Shown: positions 57,847 to 64,000 of the stretch, piece after piece
Numbering within the stretch: position 1 is the first letter of the stretch
Layout of the letters: each line of letters begins with the position of its first letter
Source: Roseobacter sp.
GTDB lineage: Bacteria; Pseudomonadota; Alphaproteobacteria; Rhodobacterales; Rhodobacteraceae
Direction of reading: 5' to 3'
Length of the DNA: 64,000 nt
Assembly (NCBI GenBank): GCA_015665415.1
Contig: JADFAE010000022.1
Span: forward strand, 1 to 64,000
The notes under the pieces: generated by a model
The model's database searches: none
What the model saw: the letters and a program-made list of their open reading frames with translations, nothing else
Told to the model about the DNA's origin: nothing
Program-made: the position numbers and the translations under genes

Positions 57847-57917
57847 GAGGGTCTCCATCCTGCGGGCCGGGCGTCCTGGCCGTGCTCTGGCACGGCGTCT
57901 GGGTTGCGGTAATCCAT

Positions 57918-57953
57918 GTTATCGATAACGGTTGCGCCATCGGTATCGATAAC
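57918..57953. promoter_or_regulatory. Twin LacI-type operators between gap and regulator gene
   Basis: GTTATCGATAAC (57918-57929) is a perfect 12-bp palindrome and GGTATCGATAAC (57942-57953) is the same with one change. Their centres are 24 bp apart. Central CG symmetry is typical of LacI-family sites, and they resemble GntR (gluconate) operators. Both lie in the 188-base gap between divergent gap and LacI-type genes, so the regulator probably represses both. Confidence 0.78.
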
Positions 57954-58034
57954 GGAACAAAAATGCAAGCCTCTTTCTGGCCAGAGACCCCAGCTGCCCT
58001 TGCGGCGGGGCTGAAAGTGAAAGACCATGCGCAG

Positions 58035-59039
58035 ATGACCAAAAAGATGCTTCTCAAGGATGTTGCTCGGCTTGCCGGTGTCAGCGAAATGACCGCCAGC
58101 CGCGCCCTGCGTGGCGCACCGGATGTATCCAAATCCACCCGCGCCAAGGTCGAGGAGATTGCCCGCGCCCATGGCTATGTGCCCAATCGCATTGCCGGAT
58201 CCCTGTCTTCGCAATCGGTGAATCTGGTGGCGGTGGTGGTGCCGTCGCTCAACAGCTTTGTTTTCCCAGAGGTGCTGTCGGGGATTTCCTCGGTGCTGAA
58301 GCAAAGCCCGTTGAAACCGGTGGTCGGGGTCTCAGGCTATGAATTGGACGAAGAGGAAGAGGTCATTCGCGAAATGCTCAGCTGGCGACCCTCGGGTTTG
58401 ATCGTCGCTGGGCTGGAGCACAATGACGCCACCCGGAAAATGCTGCAGCAGGCGGATTGCCCGGTGGTTGAGGTGATGGATGTGGATGGCACACCGCTGC
58501 GCCACTGCGTCGGCATTTCGCATCTGCAGGCCGGGCGGGACATGGCGGCGCAGATCCTGTCGCGTGGTTATCGCCGCATCGGCTTTATCGGCACCAAGAT
58601 GCCGCAGGATTTTCGCGCCCGAAAACGGTTTGACGGCTTTGCCGAAGGCCTCGCTGCGCAGGATGTGACGCTTGTCGATCTGGAACATTACGCCGGCGAC
58701 AGCTCGATCGAGACCGGGCGCGAGTTGACCGCGCAGATGCTGGCGCGCCAGCCGGATCTCGACTGTATCTATTACTCCAGCGATGTGATGAGCGTCGGCG
58801 GCTATATGCATTGTCTCGCCAATGGCTTGTCGGTGCCCCGTGACGTGGCCTTGGCCGGGTTCAATAATCTGCAGATTCTGTCGGGGCTGCCGCTGCAATT
58901 GGCCACCACCGATGCCTGTCGCCGCGAGATCGGCGAGCGGGCGGCGGAAATCCTGTTGCAGGCGCGTGACAGCGAGTCAGAGCTTGCACCCATTTGCGAA
59001 GCGCTGAGCCCGCGTATCAGCCTGGGGCAGTCATTGTAG
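58035..59039 (+). CDS. LacI family transcriptional regulator (GntR/gluconate-like)
   Basis: A 334-residue regulator. The N-terminal LacI helix-turn-helix is MLLKDVARLAGVSEMTASRALRG with hinge GYVPNRIAGSLSSQ. A periplasmic-binding-protein-like sugar domain follows (VVVPSLNSFVFPEVLSG; ILSRGYRRIGFIGTKM). I chose ATG 58035 because family members start a few residues before the helix-turn-helix. ATG 57963 is in frame and would add 24 residues from directly behind the second operator. The hinge and ligand domain are closest in feel to gluconate repressors GntR of the LacI family. Divergent from gap with twin operators in between. Confidence 0.88.
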   Translation: MTKKMLLKDVARLAGVSEMTASRALRGAPDVSKSTRAKVEEIARAHGYVPNRIAGSLSSQSVNLVAVVVPSLNSFVFPEVLSGISSVLKQSPLKPVVGVSGYELDEEEEVIREMLSWRPSGLIVAGLEHNDATRKMLQQADCPVVEVMDVDGTPLRHCVGISHLQAGRDMAAQILSRGYRRIGFIGTKMPQDFRARKRFDGFAEGLAAQDVTLVDLEHYAGDSSIETGRELTAQMLARQPDLDCIYYSSDVMSVGGYMHCLANGLSVPRDVALAGFNNLQILSGLPLQLATTDACRREIGERAAEILLQARDSESELAPICEALSPRISLGQSL

Positions 59040-59116
59040 GGGACCCAGTTTGCCCCTTTGGGTGCCTCTGGACTGAAGAAATGCGAGGTCAGGCACCTCT
59101 TGGTTGATTATCCGGG

Positions 59117-59269
59117 TCAATGGGACCCATCTAGCCGTGCCATCCACTCCATGTAGACGAGGCCTCCGCCTAGCAGAAAGGCGAAGCCAATGAGTGTGAG
59201 CTTGAGACCTGGGCGCTTCTTCAGGTTTTTCTCAAAAATTTCTATCAAGGTGTTCAATACGATTTCCAT
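59117..59269 (-). CDS. Small single-pass membrane protein (hypothetical)
   Basis: A possible 50-residue protein MEIVLNTLIEIFEKNLKKRP followed by one clear hydrophobic helix (LKLTLIGFAFLLGGGLVYM) and a short tail. A longer in-frame start at 59335 would add 22 residues without hydrophobic character. The ribosome site is weak. It lies in the 378-base gap between the LacI-type gene and the alcohol dehydrogenase terminator, which otherwise holds nothing recognised. The amphipathic-then-hydrophobic design is what supports it; it could still be chance. Confidence 0.35.
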   Translation of the reverse strand: MEIVLNTLIEIFEKNLKKRPGLKLTLIGFAFLLGGGLVYMEWMARLDGSH

Positions 59270-59361
59270 GACACCAATTCGCTTACAAAATTCAAATTCA
59301 ATGCTGCCAACTCCGGTCCCGTGAAATATAGGCATCGCGTCTGGGTTTTCGATACAGCCAT

Positions 59362-59393
59362 AAAAAAAGCTCCCCGGTGCGAAACCGAGGAGC
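59362..59393 (-). terminator. Intrinsic terminator of the ADH-ALDH-GS operon
   Basis: On the minus strand GCTCC, CGGT / ACCG, GGAGC form a stem of about ten bases ending in TTTTTTT, 25 bases past the alcohol dehydrogenase stop. It ends the minus-strand catabolic operon. Confidence 0.88.
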
Positions 59394-59417
59394 AGGTACC
59401 GTGAGTGATCGGTGGGT

Positions 59418-60563
59418 CTACAGCGCGGCTTTGAACAGCTGCGTCAGGTTTTCTTCTGTCAGCTCGATTGGATTGCCGCCGCAGGAAGGGTCGATGATCG
59501 CATCCTTGACCAGATCCGGGATCGAGACCTCGGTGACGCCCAACTCCGCCAGTTTGCGCGGAATCCCAAGGCTGTCGTTCAACTCCTGCACGTAAGCTCG
59601 GAACCCATCAAAACCGCCATCTATGCCCAGATAAGAAGCCGCCATGTTGAAACGGTCGGCAATCTCGGGCGCGTTGAACTCCAGGACGGCGGGCATGCAG
59701 ACCGCATTGGTGGTGCCGTGGTGGGTGTTGAAATGGGCCCCGATGGGATGGCTCATGGCATGAATTGCGCCAAGGCCCTTTTGGAAGCCCGTGGCCCCCA
59801 TGGCCGCAGCCGACATCATCTGTGCGCGCGCCTCGATATCGGTGCCGTCGGCATAGGCGCGGGGCAGGTAGTCCTTGACCAGGCGCATGCCTTCCAGCGC
59901 GATGCCCTGGGACATCGGGTGGTAATGCGGGCTGGAAAAGGCCTCGACGCAATGGGCAAAGGCATCCAGACCGGTGCCAGCGGTGATGAACTTGGGCATG
60001 CCTACGGTCAGTTCGGGGTCACAGATCACCACAGCGGGCAGCACCTTGGGGTGAAAGATGATCTTTTTCACGTGGCTGACGCTGTCGGTGATCACCGAGG
60101 CCCGGCCCACTTCGGAACCCGTGCCGGCAGTGGTGGGCACGGCGATGATGGGGGCGATGGCATCGGCATCGGCACGGGTCCACCAATCGCCAATGTCTTC
60201 AAAATCCCAGATCGGGCGGGTCTGACCACACATGAAGGCAACCATTTTTCCCAGATCCAGGCCGGAGCCGCCGCCAAAGGCGATGACACCATCGTGGCCG
60301 CCCGCCTTGTAGGCCTCGACACCGGCCTCGAGGTTTTTCTCATTTGGGTTGGGATCGACTTCAGAGAACATGCCACGGCCAAGCCCCGCCATCTCCATGA
60401 TGTCGAGCGTGGCTTGGGTGACCGGCAGATTGGCCAGCCCCTTGTCGGTGACCAGCAGCGGCTTGGCGATGCCAGCCTGGGCACAGGCCTCAGCCAGTTC
60501 CTTGATCCGGCCTGCGCCGAATTTGATTGCGGTCGGATAGGACCAGTTTCCAACGAGGGTCAT
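59418..60563 (-). CDS. Iron-containing alcohol dehydrogenase
   Basis: A 381-residue group III dehydrogenase. It has NAD-binding GVIAFGGGSGLDLGKMVAFM, VPTTAGTGSEVGRASVI, and metal-ligand Asp/His in TAGTGLDAFAHCVEAFSS and KGLGAIHAMSHPIGAHFNTHHG. It oxidises an alcohol to an aldehyde with NAD. The start MTLVGNWSYP at 60563 follows AGGAA; the frame upstream of it runs into intergenic sequence. Encoded 92 bases after the aldehyde dehydrogenase gene on the same strand, it probably acts just before that enzyme. With the GS-like ligase further upstream, the alcohol may be a gamma-glutamyl alkanolamide. Confidence 0.9.
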   Translation of the reverse strand: MTLVGNWSYPTAIKFGAGRIKELAEACAQAGIAKPLLVTDKGLANLPVTQATLDIMEMAGLGRGMFSEVDPNPNEKNLEAGVEAYKAGGHDGVIAFGGGSGLDLGKMVAFMCGQTRPIWDFEDIGDWWTRADADAIAPIIAVPTTAGTGSEVGRASVITDSVSHVKKIIFHPKVLPAVVICDPELTVGMPKFITAGTGLDAFAHCVEAFSSPHYHPMSQGIALEGMRLVKDYLPRAYADGTDIEARAQMMSAAAMGATGFQKGLGAIHAMSHPIGAHFNTHHGTTNAVCMPAVLEFNAPEIADRFNMAASYLGIDGGFDGFRAYVQELNDSLGIPRKLAELGVTEVSIPDLVKDAIIDPSCGGNPIELTEENLTQLFKAAL

Positions 60564-60655
60564 AAGCGTATTCCTGTGATGAACCGGGGAGGGGGCGCTG
60601 CCCCCGCTAGCCATTTGGCAAGCTCCCCGAAGTGTTTTGTGAAAGATGAAGGCGG

Positions 60656-62038
60656 TCAGCCCGCAGTTTTTTTCAGGTGATATGATTTTGGACGGGTCAG
60701 ATTGTGGAACCCGATGACGGATAGCCCACCGCCGCGGCCGGTGTTCTTGCAGCCGGTCCAGCACAAGCCCGGATCCAGATAATCCGCGCGGTTCATGAAG
60801 ACGGTGCCGGTCTCGATCTCATCCCCGATCCGGGCGGCGCGATCCAGGTCTTTGGTCCAGAGCGAGGCAGTGAGGCCAAATTCGCTGTCGTTCATCAATT
60901 CGATCGCCTCGGCGTCAGAGGAGACCTTCATGATACCCACAACCGGTCCAAAGCTCTCATCGCGCATCACCCGCATCTTATGGGTGACACCGGTCAGAAT
61001 TTGCGGTGTCAGATAGGCGCCGCCATCATCCTCTGGCATGGTTTCAATATGGGCGGTGGCGCCATCGGCGACGGCTTCCGCGATCTGCGCACGCACCTCA
61101 TCGGCAAAGCGAACGTTGGCCATGGGCCCCATGGTGGTGGCCTCATCCATCGGATGGCCCAGTTTGTAGCCCTTGACGGTCTCCACGGCCTTGGCGACGA
61201 ACGCGTCATAGAGGCTTTCGTGCACGTAGATCCGCTCGATGCCGCAGCAGCACTGACCGGCGTTGAACATGGCCCCGTCAATCAGCGTATCCACGGCGGC
61301 CTCGAGATCGGCGTCTTCCATGACATAGCCGGGATCCTTGCCGCCCAATTCGGTGCCAACGCCAACAAAAGTGCCAGCCGCTGCCCGCTCCATCGCCTGG
61401 CCGCCGCCAACAGAGCCGGTGAAATTGACAAAATCAAAGGCGCGGGCCGCGATCAGATCATTGGTCACATCATGGCTGAGGAAGACATTCTGAAACACAT
61501 CCGCAGGTACGCCAGCCGCCTGGAAGGCGGCGGCCATGCGCTCGCCCACCAACAGGGTCTGGGTGGCATGTTTCAGGACCACGGTATTGCCGGCAATCAG
61601 CGCCGGGGCCACAGTGTTGATCGCGGTCATATAGGGGTAGTTCCAAGGCGCGACCACAAAGACCACCCCATGCGGGATGCGCTTGATATAGCGCTTGAAA
61701 CTTGCGTCTTCGCCAACTTCGATATCGGCCAAGGAGGTCTCAGCGATCGAAGCCATATGGCTGGCGCGCTCATTGAAGCCGCCAAATTCGCCGCCATAGC
61801 GCACCGGACGTCCCATCATATGGGCCAGTTCCGGCACGATCTCATCATTCATCGCACCAATGGCGGCAACGCCAGCCATCACCAGATCAATACGCTCCTG
61901 CAGGGGGCGTGCGGCCCAGGATTTTTGCGCCGCACGGGCGCGATCTGCGGTGGCCTGCGCCTCCTGCAAAGACAGAACTGCGCGTTCCGCATAGACCGAT
62001 CCATCGATCGGAGAGATACATTTCAGGGTCTGGCCCAT
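60656..62038 (-). CDS. Aldehyde dehydrogenase family protein
   Basis: A 460-residue ALDH. FVVAPWNYPYMTAINTVAPAL binds cofactor. Glu230 in GVGTELGGKDPGY and Cys264 within FNAGQCCCGIERI (three consecutive cysteines, unusual) make the active site. It is similar in length to succinate-semialdehyde and gamma-glutamyl-gamma-aminobutyraldehyde (PuuC-like) enzymes. MGQT at 62038 is favoured by GAGG six bases upstream; MRLN at 62050 is the alternative. It sits between the GS-like ligase and the alcohol dehydrogenase, which supports an alcohol to aldehyde to acid sequence on one substrate. Confidence 0.88.
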   Translation of the reverse strand: MGQTLKCISPIDGSVYAERAVLSLQEAQATADRARAAQKSWAARPLQERIDLVMAGVAAIGAMNDEIVPELAHMMGRPVRYGGEFGGFNERASHMASIAETSLADIEVGEDASFKRYIKRIPHGVVFVVAPWNYPYMTAINTVAPALIAGNTVVLKHATQTLLVGERMAAAFQAAGVPADVFQNVFLSHDVTNDLIAARAFDFVNFTGSVGGGQAMERAAAGTFVGVGTELGGKDPGYVMEDADLEAAVDTLIDGAMFNAGQCCCGIERIYVHESLYDAFVAKAVETVKGYKLGHPMDEATTMGPMANVRFADEVRAQIAEAVADGATAHIETMPEDDGGAYLTPQILTGVTHKMRVMRDESFGPVVGIMKVSSDAEAIELMNDSEFGLTASLWTKDLDRAARIGDEIETGTVFMNRADYLDPGLCWTGCKNTGRGGGLSVIGFHNLTRPKSYHLKKTAG

Positions 62039-62073
62039 GTTCAACCTCATCTCGTTTGAAAGGGGAATGCCCT

Positions 62074-62106
62074 TTCATCTTTCCAAAAATATTCCCGCCG
62101 GAGGCT
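62074..62106 (-). repeat. Dispersed 33-base repeat, copy 3 (minus strand)
   Basis: Read on the minus strand it is GCCTCCGGCGGGAATATTTT followed by TGGAAAGATGAAA, aligned over its whole length with the copies at 9918 and 22422. It begins 8 bases after the GS-like stop and lies just before the aldehyde dehydrogenase gene, in the same orientation as that operon. Confidence 0.6.
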
Positions 62107-62114
62107 GCGCGCCG

Positions 62115-63476
62115 TCAGGCGCGCTCAAACCCGCGGGCAATCTCGTAGTCGGTGACAACCCGGTCGAAATCCTCGATCTCCACCTCTGCGGCGCGCACAT
62201 AGTGGTCGACCACATCGTCTCCCATGGTGGCACGCAGCATCTCAGAGCCCTTCAGGCTGAGGCGCGCCTCGCGCAGGGTTTCGGGGATCATACCGCTGTC
62301 GCCCTGATAGACATCACCGGTGGCCGGGGCCTGCAGCTCCAGCCCTTCTTCAATACCGGCAATGCCGGCAGCCAGCATGGCGGCCATCGCCAGATAGGGG
62401 TTCATATCCGACCCCGGAATGCGGCATTCCACCCGGATCGATTTGCTGCCCACGCCGCAGAGGCGATAGCCTGCGGTGCGGTTGTCGACGGACCAGATGA
62501 TGCGGGTGGGGGCAAAGGTGCCCTTCATGAAGCGTTTGTAGCTGTTGATATAGGGCGCCATGAAATAGGTGTAATCCGGCGCGTATTTCAGCAGTCCCGC
62601 CATGTAGTTCTTCATCAGCGCCGACATGCCAAGCGCATCATCCGCGTCATAAAAGGCGGGTTGTCCGCCTTTCCACAGCGACTGATGCACATGGGAGGAG
62701 GAGCCAACCTTGTCGTGGCTCCATTTTGGCAAAAAGGTCACCGCATGGCCCTGCTGCCAGGCGATCTCTTTGGTGGCATGTTTGGCAATGGTGTGGAAAT
62801 CGGCGGTGTCCTGGGCGCGGCCGTATTTGATGTTCAGCTCTTCTTGGCCGGTCTCCGCCTCGCCCTTGGTGCATTCCACCGGAATGCCTGCGTTCCACAG
62901 ATGATTGCGCAGGGGGCGCATCACGTGTTCTTCCTTGGTGGTCTGCAGAATGTGGTAGTCTTCGTTATAGCCTGAGATCGGCGCCATATCGCGGAACTCG
63001 GATTTGCGGATCTCATCAAAGCTTTTCTCGAACAGAAAAAATTCCAGCTCGGTGGCGGTCATGGCATCAAAACCAAGCGCATCCAGGCGGCGGATCTGCT
63101 TTTTCAGAATCGCGCGGGGGCTATGCGGCACTTCCTGGTGGTTGTGATGATCCAGGACATCACAAAGCACCATTACCGTGCCCTCGAGCCAGGGCAGCGG
63201 GCGCAGGGTGGCCAGATCCGGCTTCATCACGTAGTCGCCGTAGCCACGCTCCCAGCTGGTGGATTCATAGCCTTCAGGCGTGGCCATTTCCAGATCGGTG
63301 GCCAGCAGATAGTTGCAGCAATGGGTCTCTTCCCAGGCACCGGCAACAAAATGGCCAGCGTGAAAACGCTTGCCCATCAGGCGGCCCTGCATATCCACAA
63401 GGCAGACCAGCACGGTATCCACGTCACCACTGGCAACTTGGGCTTTCAGATCGTCAAAACTCAGAACACCGGTCAT
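62115..63476 (-). CDS. Glutamine synthetase family gamma-glutamyl-amine ligase (PuuA/GlnT-like)
   Basis: A 453-residue GS-superfamily ligase. An N-terminal beta-grasp region (VLVCLVDMQGRLMGKRFHAG) is followed by catalytic motifs: ATELEFFLF (metal), KVGSSSHVHQSLW (ATP/His loop), PTRIIWSVDNRTAGYRL and RVECRIPGSDMNPYLAMAAML. The adenylylation-loop tyrosine segment of assimilatory GlnA is not seen, so it most likely glutamylates an amine rather than ammonia. Start MTGVLSF at 63476 follows AGGAAG. It lies first after the TRAP receptor gene and upstream of ALDH and alcohol dehydrogenase, which suggests uptake and oxidation of a gamma-glutamylated alkanolamine. Confidence 0.85.
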   Translation of the reverse strand: MTGVLSFDDLKAQVASGDVDTVLVCLVDMQGRLMGKRFHAGHFVAGAWEETHCCNYLLATDLEMATPEGYESTSWERGYGDYVMKPDLATLRPLPWLEGTVMVLCDVLDHHNHQEVPHSPRAILKKQIRRLDALGFDAMTATELEFFLFEKSFDEIRKSEFRDMAPISGYNEDYHILQTTKEEHVMRPLRNHLWNAGIPVECTKGEAETGQEELNIKYGRAQDTADFHTIAKHATKEIAWQQGHAVTFLPKWSHDKVGSSSHVHQSLWKGGQPAFYDADDALGMSALMKNYMAGLLKYAPDYTYFMAPYINSYKRFMKGTFAPTRIIWSVDNRTAGYRLCGVGSKSIRVECRIPGSDMNPYLAMAAMLAAGIAGIEEGLELQAPATGDVYQGDSGMIPETLREARLSLKGSEMLRATMGDDVVDHYVRAAEVEIEDFDRVVTDYEIARGFERA

Positions 63477-63556
63477 GAGGTCGCTTCCTGTTCTTTTGGG
63501 CAATTTGCTTGAGTGGGAGTGCCCCGGCGCAGGGGATGCGCCGGGACCAGTTCGGT

Positions 63557-64000
63557 TTAGCCGTAGCGGTAGGGACGGCCAGCTTTGTTCATGTCGTTGT
63601 TATACTTCTTGAAGATCTCGACAACCTTGGCTTTGGTGGGGCTTTCGGCCGCGATCTCATCCCAGAACTTGACCGCAGCGCCTTCGACCTGGGCCCATTC
63701 TTCGTCGGGAATCGAGGTGAGCTCCATCTTGGGACCATTGACCCGCAGCGAGGCTTCGCCACCCCAATACCACCACTGACGATAGTAGTGCGACTGGTCA
63801 CAGCACACCCGGAACAGGGTCTGCAGATCTTCGGGCAGCTCGTTCCAGCGACCCTGGTTGGCAAAGAAGCTACCCGCCCAGGCACCGGAAATGTTGTTGG
63901 TGAGGAAGTAGTTGGTCACATCGGCCCAGCCAACGGTGTAGTCTTCGGTGATGCCGGACCAGGCCACGCCATCCAGCTCGCCGGTCTGCAGGGCGACTTC
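63557..64000 (-). CDS. TRAP transporter substrate-binding protein, DctP-type (5' truncated by window end)
   Basis: The frame stays open to base 64000, so only the C-terminal 147 residues are visible (EVALQTGELDGVAWSGITED at the edge). The pattern TGELDGVAW and the Trp/Tyr-rich SHYYRQWWYWGGEASLRVN are typical of DctP receptors of the mannitol/chloroaromatic type, where the QxGxIDG segment binds the substrate carboxylate. The C-terminus ends FKKYNNDMNKAGRPYRYG. It delivers a substrate to a TRAP permease encoded outside the window. Eighty bases upstream of the GS-like ligase on the same strand, it probably imports the substrate of that operon. Confidence 0.85.
   Translation of the reverse strand, partial: EVALQTGELDGVAWSGITEDYTVGWADVTNYFLTNNISGAWAGSFFANQGRWNELPEDLQTLFRVCCDQSHYYRQWWYWGGEASLRVNGPKMELTSIPDEEWAQVEGAAVKFWDEIAAESPTKAKVVEIFKKYNNDMNKAGRPYRYG

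Noticed and set aside
1-64000. CRISPR arrays, tRNA/rRNA genes, IS elements, prophage
   Set aside because: No regularly spaced direct repeats, no tRNA cloverleaf-like sequence, no transposase, integrase or phage gene was recognised; the repeats found are dispersed intergenic elements.

Overview
The window looks like a chromosomal segment of a marine alphaproteobacterium of the Roseobacter group (Rhodobacteraceae). This is inferred from high GC, alphaproteobacterial codon use, many ATGA-overlapping operons, tripartite tricarboxylate (TTT) and TRAP transporters, a phnCDE-E phosphonate importer, and a Cys-type formate dehydrogenase locus with DUF3305/DUF3306 proteins. No rRNA, tRNA, CRISPR array, prophage, transposase or replication origin was recognised. 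Almost all of it is intact catabolic and transport operons.

Layout. 1-5.7 kb: end of an acyclic-terpenoid/branched acyl-CoA operon (AtuA-like, acyl-CoA carboxylase beta and biotin-carrying alpha subunits, nitronate monooxygenase-like). 5.9-7.2 kb: AhpD-like peroxidase and divergent TetR regulator around a 50-bp dyad. 7.3-9.0 kb: sulfatase-superfamily hydrolase. 9.2-14.9 kb: GntR regulator, glutamine amidotransferase, cytochrome P450, glutamine synthetase-like ligase, 2Fe-2S ferredoxin and EamA exporter. I read this as a candidate gamma-glutamylated-amine oxidation island. 14.9-23.7 kb: HxlR regulator, class III aminotransferase, IclR regulator, TctCBA transporter, aldehyde dehydrogenase and UPF0261 protein. 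24.1-32.5 kb: a complete seven-gene beta-oxidation operon (bifunctional hydratase/dehydrogenase, thiolase, two overlapping acyl-CoA dehydrogenases, hotdog thioesterase, second hydratase, acyl-CoA ligase).

32.7-34.7 kb: chemoreceptor with a c-type haem motif in its sensor domain. 35.0-40.8 kb: rpe, then the phosphonate importer phnC-phnD-phnE-phnE2 with a hexapeptide transferase. 41.1-54.4 kb: formate dehydrogenase locus. A minus-strand arm (DUF6505, biotin/lipoate ligase-like, Mrp ATPase, multi-cluster Fe-S protein) diverges from a plus-strand arm (DUF3305, DUF3306, TorD-like chaperone, Tat-signal peptide protein, FDH alpha, beta and gamma), ending with an NtrC-type regulator that lacks GAFTGA and a convergent sensor kinase. 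56.8-59.0 kb: GAPDH and a divergent LacI-type regulator with twin operators. 59.4-64.0 kb: minus-strand TRAP receptor (cut by the window end), glutamine synthetase-like ligase, aldehyde dehydrogenase and iron-type alcohol dehydrogenase, a second candidate gamma-glutamyl pathway, perhaps for an alkanolamine.

The most unusual signals are the P450/GS-like/amidotransferase/ferredoxin island, the second GS-like/ALDH/ADH set, the GAFTGA-less regulator, the uncharacterised accessory arm of the formate dehydrogenase locus, and two families of dispersed palindromic intergenic repeats.
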